Shown here in pieces: positions 13,314 through 19,535 of a DNA stretch of 19,535 nt. The DNA is taken from assembly GCA_030630445.1 (NCBI GenBank), contig DAOVNC010000010.1, positions 1-19,535 of the forward strand. Direction: 5' to 3'. Position numbers and translations under genes: made by a program. Position 1 is the first letter of the stretch. Each line of letters opens with the position of its first letter. Below the pieces are notes generated by a model. The model was given only the letters and a program-made list of their open reading frames with translations. It made no database searches and was not told the DNA's origin. Source of the stretch: Kiritimatiellales bacterium (GTDB lineage Bacteria; Verrucomicrobiota; Kiritimatiellia; Kiritimatiellales; Pontiellaceae).

Positions 13314-14801
13314 ATGCCTGAACTGAGAATCAATGGATTGCCGTCGAGTGTGGATGTGGGTGCCACGGTGCAGGATGCGGCAGAACTGGTGTTTGTCGAG
13401 ATTCCGACACTGTGCCATCTGAAGGGTATGGAGCCGGAGGCCTCGTGCATGCTGTGCGTGGTGAAGGACATTGCGACGGGGGAGCTGATTCCTGCCTGCT
13501 CGGCCAAGGCGATCGACGGCATGGAGATCGATACGGAGTGCGACGAGGTGCAGGCCGCGCGGCGCGATATTCTTAATCTGCTGTTGAGCGAGCACGTGGG
13601 CGACTGCGAAGCGCCCTGCACGCGCATTTGTCCGGCGCATCTCGACATTCCGCTGATGCTCCGCGAGATTGAGCGCGGCAATATGAATTCCGCCGAATGG
13701 ATTGCCAAACGCGATTTGGCGCTCCCGGCCACATTGAGCCATATCTGCCCCGCGCCCTGCGAAAAAGGGTGCCGACGCAGTCAAGTGGATCAGGCGATCA
13801 CGATTCGGGAACTGCACCGATTCGAGGGGTCAGTCCCGTATTCTAGTAATTACGAGATTACGGGACTGACCCCTCTGTCGAGCGCGCCGTCGGTGGTTGG
13901 GGGGAAAGTGGCGGTGATTGGCTCGGGGGCGGCGGGCCTTTCCAGCGCGTGGAAGTTGTGGCAACTAGGTTATGGTTGCACGGTGTTTGACGAGGCACCG
14001 AAAGCGGGGGGCACATTGCGCGATCATCCGGATTTGCCGATGGAGGTGCTGGATTCCGAGGTGGAGTCGTTGCGGCTCGCTGGCATAGAATTTAGGTTGG
14101 GCTCATCCATTTCCATGCACGAGGTGACAGAGGTATTTGACGGAGTGGTCTTTGCCGGGGAGGAGTTTTCGGGAACCCATTTTGCGGATGCGTTCTATGC
14201 CGAGGAGCACAAGCTGGCGGTTAAGGCCGTGGCTAACGGCAAAGCGGCGGCGGTTGCGCTGGATCGGTTTTTGAAGGGCGCGGCTCCGGCATCTGAAGTG
14301 CGGTTCGATTCCAAGGTTGGGAAATTGCGCGAGAGCGAAGTGCAGGAGCTGGTGAAGAACTGTGCGGCAGATGAGCAGACTGGAAAGTCTGCTCCACATG
14401 TGGGGCAGGCTTTCCTGCCTGCCCAGTCCGAAGCGGGGAGGTGCCTGCATTGCGACTGCCGGAAGCCGGTGGGCTGCAAGCTGCGGAAGTATGCGGAAAA
14501 ACATGGCGCGGATCAGCGCGAGTTTCCGGCGGACGAACGGAAGCATGTGCAGTTGATCGGGCACAACGAGTCGGTGGTGTTCGAGCCGGGCAAGTGCATC
14601 AAGTGCGGGCTGTGCGTGAAGATCACGAAACGGGCGGGCGGGGCGCTGGGGTTGGCGTTTGTTGGCCGCGGCTTCAATACGCAAGTCGCTGTTCCGTTTG
14701 GCGCGGCGTTGCAGGAGGGCTTGCAAGATGCCGCGAGGGAATGCGTGGAAGCGTGTCCAACCGGGGCTTTGGCGTTCAGGAATGCGGAGGAGAGAAATTA
14801 A
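13314..14801 (+). CDS. NuoG/GltD-like flavo-iron-sulfur protein lacking the NAD(P)H domain
   Basis: 495 residues. The N-terminal [2Fe-2S] domain (C34, C45, C48, C62) is NuoG/HydA-like. A GltD-type cysteine domain follows (C98, C102, C106; C145, C149, C153), then an FAD Rossmann motif VIGSGAAGLS (201-210). After FDGVVFAG (about 275-282) the sequence jumps to the GltD ending AVANGKAAAVALDRFLKG (about 306-322), so the NAD(P)H Rossmann domain is missing. A RCLHCDCRKPVGCKLR block (376-391) and a C-terminal ferredoxin-like block (CIKCGLCV at 428-434, CVEACP at 477-482) follow. It is probably an electron-transfer partner of the NuoEF fusion. AGGA at 13303-13306 supports the ATG. Three repeat insertions lie in frame inside it. 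Confidence 0.88.
   Translation: MPELRINGLPSSVDVGATVQDAAELVFVEIPTLCHLKGMEPEASCMLCVVKDIATGELIPACSAKAIDGMEIDTECDEVQAARRDILNLLLSEHVGDCEAPCTRICPAHLDIPLMLREIERGNMNSAEWIAKRDLALPATLSHICPAPCEKGCRRSQVDQAITIRELHRFEGSVPYSSNYEITGLTPLSSAPSVVGGKVAVIGSGAAGLSSAWKLWQLGYGCTVFDEAPKAGGTLRDHPDLPMEVLDSEVESLRLAGIEFRLGSSISMHEVTEVFDGVVFAGEEFSGTHFADAFYAEEHKLAVKAVANGKAAAVALDRFLKGAAPASEVRFDSKVGKLRESEVQELVKNCAADEQTGKSAPHVGQAFLPAQSEAGRCLHCDCRKPVGCKLRKYAEKHGADQREFPADERKHVQLIGHNESVVFEPGKCIKCGLCVKITKRAGGALGLAFVGRGFNTQVAVPFGAALQEGLQDAARECVEACPTGALAFRNAEERN
13824..13875. repeat. 52-bp near-perfect palindrome inside the GltD-like gene
   Basis: The outer 17-bp arms GAGGGGTCAGTCCCGTA and its exact complement are perfect; inside, only two of the remaining nine base pairs mismatch, so 24 of 26 pairs match. 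It is in frame and encodes the linker between the GltD cysteine domain and the FAD domain. The GGGGTCAGTCCC core resembles RAYT-associated repeats I remember from other bacteria. Confidence 0.9.
14309..14324. repeat. Short dispersed palindrome, TTCCAA...TTGGAA family
   Basis: TTCCAAGGTTGGGAAA lies in frame in the GltD-like gene, encoding DSKVGK, about 50 bases before the triple-palindrome repeat. Confidence 0.5.
14371..14424. repeat. Triple-palindrome dispersed repeat, copy 2 (in frame)
   Basis: AGCAGACTGGAAAGTCTGCT (14374-14393), CCACATGTGG (14394-14403) and GGCAGGCTTTCCTGCCTGCC (14404-14423). Same order, orientation and reading frame as copy 1, encoding DEQTGKSAPHVGQAFLPA. Differences from copy 1 are mostly paired within each stem, so base pairing is kept. 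Confidence 0.9.
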
Positions 14802-14868
14802 AATTAAGAATGTAGATTTAAGAATGAAGAATGGTGGGTCTGCGACGCCTCTATTGAAACGGGAAAAT
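14802..14868. other. AT-rich intergenic leader with short tandem repeat
   Basis: No gene. Just after the GltD-like stop, a TTAAGAATG unit occurs twice about 14 bp apart, followed by a shortened copy (to about 14833). Composition changes sharply to A/T-rich, unlike the neighbouring coding DNA. No hairpin with a U-tract is evident, so I cannot place a terminator. Confidence 0.5.
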
Positions 14869-14870
14869 AA

Positions 14871-14888
14871 TATATCACTAATGATATA
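14871..14888. promoter_or_regulatory. Putative operator dyad 1
   Basis: TATATCACTAATGATATA has 7-bp complementary arms around CTAA. Its exact reverse complement is at 14923-14940, centre to centre 52 bp, about five helical turns. It resembles a repressor site, but the regulator is not in the window. Confidence 0.5.
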
Positions 14889-14912
14889 AAAAGGGCAGAA
14901 ATAGAGGGTTAT

Positions 14913-14942
14913 TTGAGGAAAATATATCATTAGTGATATAAG
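14913..14942 (+). promoter_or_regulatory. Candidate promoter for the glycosyltransferase operon, overlapped by dyad 2
   Basis: TTGAGG (14913-14918) is followed after 18 bp by TATAAG (14937-14942), with a TG extended -10. The second dyad TATATCATTAGTGATATA (14923-14940) covers the spacer and most of the -10, as expected for a repressor site. Consensus match is moderate. Confidence 0.4.
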
Positions 14943-14991
14943 AAAAAGGGATTGTGAATAATAAAAAACAACCACGGTACGGAGCGAAACG

Positions 14992-16266
14992 ATGAAAGTG
15001 GTTCACATAGTTCCGGGATCGGGCGGCACGTTCTACTGCCAGAATTGCATGCGCGACAGCGCGCTGGTGCAGGCGCTACGGCGGGCGGGCGAGGATGTGG
15101 TCATGGTGCCGATGTATCTGCCTATGTTCACGGACGGCGATCCGGTTCAGGGCGACACACCGGTTTTCTTTGGCGGGATCAATGTCTGGCTCCAGCAGCA
15201 GGTTCCTTTTTTTCGCAAGACGCCGCGCTGGCTGGATCGCTGGCTTGATTCCAAATGGATGCTGAAACGCGCGGCGGCGATGGAGGGTACGACGTCGGCG
15301 TCGGGGTTGGGCGCGATGACGCTCTCGATGTTGGAGGGAACGGAGGGGAATCAGCGCAAGGAAGTTGAGCGGTTGGTGGAGTGGTTGGCGGAGCATGAAA
15401 AGCCGGATGTGGTGCATATTTCGAATGCGCTGTTGATTGGGTTGGCGGCGGAGATCAAAGCCGTGCTGGAGGTTCCGGTCGTTTGCTCTCTGCAGGACGA
15501 AGATGGGTGGCTTGATGAAATTAATCCGCCGTACAACCAGCAGTGCTGGGATGCGATTAGCGCGCGGGTCGGCGATGTGGATCGGTTTGTGGCGGTGAGC
15601 GGTTGGTTTGCGGATCGAATGGCTCGGCGGTTGTCGATTCCGCGCGACCGGATCGATGTGGTGCATATTGGGATTGATCTGGAGGGCTTCGAACAGGCCT
15701 CCCTCGATTTCAATCCGCCGGTGCTGGGCTATCTTTCGCGGATGAATTCGACGCTGGGGCTGGACAAGTTGGTCGATGCGTTTATTGAGTTGAAAAAGAT
15801 CCACGGATTGGAAAACCTGAAGTTGCGCGCAACGGGCGGGTTGGTTGGCGACGACCGCAAATGCGTTTCCTCCCTTAGGAAGAAGCTGGCCAAGCTGGGG
15901 CTGGAACCCGATGCGGAATTTATCGAGGATTTTAGCCGGGAACACCGGCTGCCGTTCTTGAAGTCGTTATCGGTGATGTGCGTTCCGGTGGAGCAGGGCG
16001 AGGCGTTCGGCACCTATATTATCGAAGCGATGGCGGCGGGTGTTCCGGTGGTGCAGCCGGATGCGGGGGCCTTTCCGGAACTGGTCGAGGCAACGGGCGG
16101 CGGGCTGATCTATGGCGATTTGGTGGGAACGTTGCGGGAGGTTTTGAGCAATCCCGATTTGGCGAGGCAGCTGGGGCGGAGGGGTCGCGAGTCGGTGGTG
16201 GAACGTTTTGGTGTCGATACGATGGTGCAGAACATGATCGCGGTTTATGGGGAGTTGGCAAAATGA
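14992..16266 (+). CDS. GT4-family glycosyltransferase
   Basis: 424 residues, the usual length for a GT-B retaining glycosyltransferase. The N-terminal Rossmann half begins MKVVHIVPGSGGTFYCQNCMRD, with the Gly-rich loop seen near the acceptor site. The C-terminal half has LGYLSRMN (about 245) and the nucleotide-sugar E-x7-E motif EAFGTYIIE (E337 and E345), followed by AMAAGVPVVQPDAGAFPE. Known members transfer hexoses to lipids, polysaccharides or small molecules in the cytoplasm; the acceptor here is unknown. The ATG has GGAG at 14981-14984. It is the first gene of the second operon, coupled (ATGA) to a propeller gene and a LolD/FtsX exporter, suggesting that a glycosylated envelope component is made and moved. 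Confidence 0.88.
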   Translation: MKVVHIVPGSGGTFYCQNCMRDSALVQALRRAGEDVVMVPMYLPMFTDGDPVQGDTPVFFGGINVWLQQQVPFFRKTPRWLDRWLDSKWMLKRAAAMEGTTSASGLGAMTLSMLEGTEGNQRKEVERLVEWLAEHEKPDVVHISNALLIGLAAEIKAVLEVPVVCSLQDEDGWLDEINPPYNQQCWDAISARVGDVDRFVAVSGWFADRMARRLSIPRDRIDVVHIGIDLEGFEQASLDFNPPVLGYLSRMNSTLGLDKLVDAFIELKKIHGLENLKLRATGGLVGDDRKCVSSLRKKLAKLGLEPDAEFIEDFSREHRLPFLKSLSVMCVPVEQGEAFGTYIIEAMAAGVPVVQPDAGAFPELVEATGGGLIYGDLVGTLREVLSNPDLARQLGRRGRESVVERFGVDTMVQNMIAVYGELAK

Positions 16267-17378
16267 TTTTGAGCAAAATGATTACGTTGCTGGCATGCTG
16301 TGCAACGGTTTCTTTTGGAGGGTGGGGGACGTATCATGGCGGGGCGGATCTGAGGGGCGTGTCGGAAATCGCGCTTCCTGAAAAACCAGTGTTGCTGTGG
16401 CGGTACCATGCGGGCGGGGCGGTCTACAACACGCCGGTGTCGGACGGGGCTCGGATTTTCTTTTCGGCGAAGAAAGGGCAAATTATTTCCATCGATCTGA
16501 AGGGTTCCGAGGTTTGGAAGAAAAACTTTACGAGGACGACCGACGCGGGGATGGAGGTGCCGGTGCGGTTCGAGGCCTCGCTGGCTTGCGGTGGCGGGTT
16601 GGTGCTGGCCGGAAGCACGCATGGAACCTTGTATGCGCTGGATGCAATGAGTGGTGCTACAACATGGAAATACGAAACAGGCGGGATCATAATCGGGTCG
16701 CCGAACCTGCTGTGTAAACGGACTGTGGTCGTACTGGATCAAAGCGAAGGGGCTCTGCATTGCGTGGATCTGGAGAGCGGGAAGCCGCTGTGGAAGACGG
16801 AGGGTGTCGAGCGGTGCGATGGCTCTCCGGGAGTTGGGAATGGACGGATCGTCTTTGGCAGCTGTCTGGCGGCCTTGCATGTCTATTCCGAAGAGGGAAA
16901 GCACCTGAAGGATGTCGAGATTGGTGGTGATGCGCAGGTGGCAGGGGGCGTGGCGATTGATGGGAACTTGGTCTTTGCGGGCGCGCGCGATGGCAGTCTG
17001 GTTTGCGCCGATGCGGAGGCGGGAGACATCGTCTGGCGTAGCGATGCGTCGGAGGATCAAACGTTTTCGACGCCGGCGGTGGCGCAAGATAAAGTGATCT
17101 ATTGCTCCGATGATGGTTTGGTCTATGCGGTGGATCGCGCCGAAGGCAATCTGATTTGGAAGTTTGACACGGACGGTTTGCCAACCTCTCCGGTGGTGGC
17201 GAAGGAGAAGGTGGTGGTGGCGGCGGACGGCGTGCTTTATCTGTTGAAGTTGGAGGATGGCCGGAGGCTGTGGTCGAAGGAAGTGAGCGATGAGATTACG
17301 TCGCCGGGACTGATCGGCGGCATGATTGTGGTGGGTGCGGACGATGGAACCGTGAGTGCTTTTGGAGCAAAGGAATAA
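16263..17378 (+). CDS. Exported PQQ-like (BamB-type) beta-propeller protein 4
   Basis: 371 residues from ATG 16263, which overlaps the glycosyltransferase stop (ATGA); the frame is open far upstream, but only inside that gene. The N-terminus is a short signal (to about residue 20). LLAC at 9-12 could be a lipobox, though the signal would be unusually short, so secreted or lipoprotein is undecided. Regular blades are marked by YALDAMSGATTWKYETG, VDLESGKPLWKTEG, ADAEAGDIVWRS, VDRAEGNLIWKFDTDG and LKLEDGRRLWSKE. No WPQFRGP opening, so it differs from the three propellers in the first half. BamB-like proteins often assist outer-membrane assembly, and here the next genes are a LolD-type ATPase and permease, which fits envelope work (inference). 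Confidence 0.87.
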   Translation: MILSKMITLLACCATVSFGGWGTYHGGADLRGVSEIALPEKPVLLWRYHAGGAVYNTPVSDGARIFFSAKKGQIISIDLKGSEVWKKNFTRTTDAGMEVPVRFEASLACGGGLVLAGSTHGTLYALDAMSGATTWKYETGGIIIGSPNLLCKRTVVVLDQSEGALHCVDLESGKPLWKTEGVERCDGSPGVGNGRIVFGSCLAALHVYSEEGKHLKDVEIGGDAQVAGGVAIDGNLVFAGARDGSLVCADAEAGDIVWRSDASEDQTFSTPAVAQDKVIYCSDDGLVYAVDRAEGNLIWKFDTDGLPTSPVVAKEKVVVAADGVLYLLKLEDGRRLWSKEVSDEITSPGLIGGMIVVGADDGTVSAFGAKE

Positions 17379-17380
17379 AG

Positions 17381-18040
17381 ATGTTGAGGCTAAAGAATAT
17401 TTCGAAAGCGTACGATGAGTGGACGCCGGTGTTGGCGGACGTGAATTTAGCTGTAGCGGCAGGCGAGTCGTTGGCCATTGTTGGCGAGTCGGGCTGCGGG
17501 AAGAGCACGCTGCTGAATATTGTCGGCACGCTGGATCGGCCGGATGCGGGGTCGATTGAATTTGACGGGATCGATCTACTGGCGATGGATGAAAAAGAAA
17601 GGGCGGAGTTTCGGAATACGCGGATTGGGTTTGTTTTCCAACTGCACCATTTGCTGCCGCAATGCTCGGTGCTGGAAAATGTGCTGGTTCCGTCACTGGT
17701 GAATAAATGTGCCGGAGGTGCGAAGGCGCGGGCGTTGCAGTTGCTCGATCGGGTGGGGTTGTCGGATCGGCTTTCGCATCGGCCGGGCACGTTGTCGGGC
17801 GGGGAGCGCCAGCGCGTGGCGGTGGTTCGGGCGCTGATCAACCGGCCGCAACTTTTGTTGGCGGACGAGCCGACGGGGTCGCTGAGCCGTGCGGGGGCGG
17901 ACGGGTTGGTGGAGCTTTTGCTGGAACTAAATCGCGAGGAAAACCTGGCGCTGGTTATGGTGACGCATTCGATGCGGCTGGCAGAAAAAATGGATCGGGT
18001 GCTGGTGCTTGAAAACGGAAAATTGAGATCTGAAATTTGA
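17381..18040 (+). CDS. LolD/MacB-type ABC transporter ATP-binding protein
   Basis: 219 residues, typical of LolD. Walker A is GESGCGKST (35-43), the Q-loop sits in FVFQLHHLLPQ (Q87), the signature is LSGGERQR (138-145), Walker B is LLLADEP (158-164) and the H-loop His is in VTHS (about 196). The HHLLP segment is characteristic of the LolD/MacB group. The D-loop, usually NLD after the Walker B region, reads SLSR, lacking the Asp. The gene starts 2 bp after the propeller stop, with AAGGAA upstream. Its stop overlaps the TTG start of the permease. Known role: powering mechanical transfer of lipoproteins or other substrates from the inner membrane. The substrate here is not determined. Confidence 0.9.
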   Translation: MLRLKNISKAYDEWTPVLADVNLAVAAGESLAIVGESGCGKSTLLNIVGTLDRPDAGSIEFDGIDLLAMDEKERAEFRNTRIGFVFQLHHLLPQCSVLENVLVPSLVNKCAGGAKARALQLLDRVGLSDRLSHRPGTLSGGERQRVAVVRALINRPQLLLADEPTGSLSRAGADGLVELLLELNREENLALVMVTHSMRLAEKMDRVLVLENGKLRSEI

Positions 18041-19535
18041 AACTCATTTTAAATAGTTTGCGGTTCCACTGGCGGGCGCATGTGGGGGTGCTGCTGGGGA
18101 CGATGCTGGCGGCGGCGGTGCTGACGGGGTCGTTGCTGGTGGGCGATTCCGTGGATGGCGCGCTCCGTAGATTTGCCCTCCAGCGACTGGGCGGTGTCCA
18201 TTATGCAATGCAGACGCCAAACCGGTTTTTTGCGTGCGGTCTAGCCGATAAAATTTCCGGTGGTGCGACGGCGGTGTTGCAGCTGCGCGGCATGGCGATA
18301 TCGGACGGGAAGCAGATCAATCGCGTGCAGGTGCTGGGTGGGGATTCCAAGCTTTGGACGTTTGCGGGGTTGGAGTTTCAGTTGTTGGAAAACGAGGCGG
18401 CACTGAACGAAAAGCTGGCGACGGCGCTCGATGTTACGGTGGGCGACGAGGTTTCGCTGCGTATCGAGAAGCCGGGGTTGTTGCCGCGCGATGCGCCGCT
18501 GTCCTCGCAGAAGGATGACCGGACGGTGCGCGGGCGCTTTACGGTTAAGCGGATTCTGTCTGATGATGAGCTCGGGCGCTTTAGCCTGTCGGCCAATCAA
18601 GTGGTTCCGCACAATGCTTTTGTGGGCCGGAAATGGTTGGAAGAACGCACCGGATTGGAGGGGAAGGCGAATTTGATTCTTGCGGGTGGGGACCCTCCGG
18701 AATTCACGCCTGCGCAGGTGTGGGTGCCCGCCGATTTTGGTTTGCGGTTCAGGGATGCGGGCGGGGTGGTTCAGTTGGAGTCGGATGGAATCTATCTCGG
18801 TCCGGAGGTGGCGCGGGCGGCGATGGCGATTCCGGGAGCATCAGGTACATTGACCTATCTGGTGAATTCGATTTCCGCGGGCCAGAACTCGACGCCCTAT
18901 TCGTTTGTGATTGCCAAGGCCGGAGCAGCGCTGCGCGATGATGAAATCGTGATCAACCGCTGGCTGGCGGATGAGCTGGATGCGGGGGTGGGCGGTTCGG
19001 TTTCGATGAACTATTTCGAGTTGCTGGCATCGGGTCGTTTCGAGGAGAGGGAGCGTCGGTTTACGGTACGTCGGGTTGTGGAAATGGATGGGTTTGGAAC
19101 CGAGCGCGGGCTGGCACCAAAGTTTCCGGGGTTGACGGATGTGGATCGCTGCACGGATTGGGATGTGGGATTTCCGATGGAGGCGGCGCAGCTGGAGAAT
19201 GCGGCGAACGAGGAATACTGGGACGAATACAAGCAGATGCCGAAGGCGATGGTTTCGCTGGAAGCCGGGCAGGAAATGTGGTCGAACCGGTTTGGTTCGC
19301 TGACTTCTGTCCGGTGGCTGGCGGGGCGGGGGATCGAGAAGGATTTTCGGGCTGCATTTGATCCGGCGGCAGCCGGGTTTGTCTTCCTGCCCGTGCGGGA
19401 GCAGGCGTTGGCGGCGGTGGACAACGCGATGGATTTTGGCCAGCTGTTTGTGGGGATGAGCTTTTTCCTGATCGTGGCGGCGCTCCTATTGACGGGGCTG
19501 TTGTTTGTTTTCAACATTCAGCAGCGTGCGGAGGA
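18037..19535 (+). CDS. FtsX/LolC-type ABC transporter permease (3' partial)
   Basis: The frame is open from TTG 18037 through the right edge, giving 499 codons so far. The TTG overlaps the ATPase stop as TTGA; the first ATG lies inside the first helix, so the TTG is the better start although its ribosome-binding site is weak. The N-terminus NSLRFHWRAHVGVLLGTML has a membrane helix (about 14-38) preceded by a basic short tail, then a 400-residue soluble region of MacB-periplasmic type, and a second helix begins near residue 470 (LFVGMSFFLIVAALLLTGLLF). This is the FtsX-like permease plan. It would work with the preceding ATPase to move an envelope substrate. Incomplete at the edge, so total length is unknown. 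Confidence 0.85.
   Translation, partial: MKLILNSLRFHWRAHVGVLLGTMLAAAVLTGSLLVGDSVDGALRRFALQRLGGVHYAMQTPNRFFACGLADKISGGATAVLQLRGMAISDGKQINRVQVLGGDSKLWTFAGLEFQLLENEAALNEKLATALDVTVGDEVSLRIEKPGLLPRDAPLSSQKDDRTVRGRFTVKRILSDDELGRFSLSANQVVPHNAFVGRKWLEERTGLEGKANLILAGGDPPEFTPAQVWVPADFGLRFRDAGGVVQLESDGIYLGPEVARAAMAIPGASGTLTYLVNSISAGQNSTPYSFVIAKAGAALRDDEIVINRWLADELDAGVGGSVSMNYFELLASGRFEERERRFTVRRVVEMDGFGTERGLAPKFPGLTDVDRCTDWDVGFPMEAAQLENAANEEYWDEYKQMPKAMVSLEAGQEMWSNRFGSLTSVRWLAGRGIEKDFRAAFDPAAAGFVFLPVREQALAAVDNAMDFGQLFVGMSFFLIVAALLLTGLLFVFNIQQRAE

Noticed and set aside
13939..13954. Further TTCCA...TGGAA copy in the GltD-like gene
   Set aside because: Falls inside the conserved FAD-binding motif region (GLSSAWKL), with short arms; more likely chance than an inserted repeat.
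15978..16262. Upstream extension of propeller 4
   Set aside because: Out-of-frame reading of the glycosyltransferase C-terminus, Gly/Arg-rich; the signal peptide begins at 16263.
16245..17696. Long minus-strand open frame (483 codons) across propeller 4 and the ATPase
   Set aside because: Crosses two well-supported plus-strand genes and encodes low-complexity Pro/His/Arg-rich sequence with no family signature.

Overview
The window is a densely packed, entirely plus-strand stretch of bacterial chromosome, GC-rich by eye. It most resembles the PVC superphylum, probably a Kiritimatiellota or Lentisphaerota relative. The reasons are several PQQ-like beta-propeller proteins that open with WPxFxGP-type sequences, a squalene-cyclase-like protein with a DGSWLPLWFG motif, and a planctomycete-style LolD/FtsX export cassette. 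The assignment is inference from remembered families; no marker gene is present. I see no rRNA, tRNA, CRISPR array or transposase gene.

Layout: (1) 1-8383 is one tightly overlapping operon: the C-terminal part of a squalene/hopene-cyclase-like protein (cut by the left edge), an MFS permease, a VOC/glyoxalase-fold protein, two tandem paralogous PQQ-like propellers, an NHL propeller, a 58-residue Tat-like four-cysteine protein, a Tat-exported poly-ferredoxin and a NapH/NosR-like membrane iron-sulfur protein. (2) 8384-8658 is a non-coding cluster of short palindromic repeats. (3) 8659-10377 is a membrane-anchored PQQ-like propeller. (4) 10375-10846 is a GxxExxY-family gene bracketed by terminal inverted repeats, looking like a small mobile unit. 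(5) 10863-14801 encodes a NuoE-NuoF (HydC-HydB-like) fusion and a NuoG/GltD-like flavo-iron-sulfur protein whose NAD(P)H-binding domain is missing. (6) 14802-14991 is an AT-rich regulatory-looking gap with two matching 18-bp dyads. (7) 14992-19535 is a second operon: GT4 glycosyltransferase, PQQ-like propeller, LolD-type ATPase and an FtsX-type permease cut by the right edge.

How it may work together (inference): the NuoEF fusion oxidises NAD(P)H in the cytoplasm and passes electrons through the GltD-like partner to the membrane iron-sulfur protein. The Tat-exported ferredoxin and propeller proteins would act on the outer face. No terminal reductase or hydrogenase catalytic subunit is present, so the electron acceptor is unknown. 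The same cluster carries lipid (cyclase), transport and LolD/FtsX functions, pointing to the cell envelope.

The most striking feature is the number of short palindromic repeat families. At least five are present, and several copies lie in frame inside the redox genes. One family (arms beginning TGACCGC) occurs three times: once around the GxxExxY gene, once between the two NuoEF/GltD-like genes, and once forming the N-terminus of the NapH-like protein.
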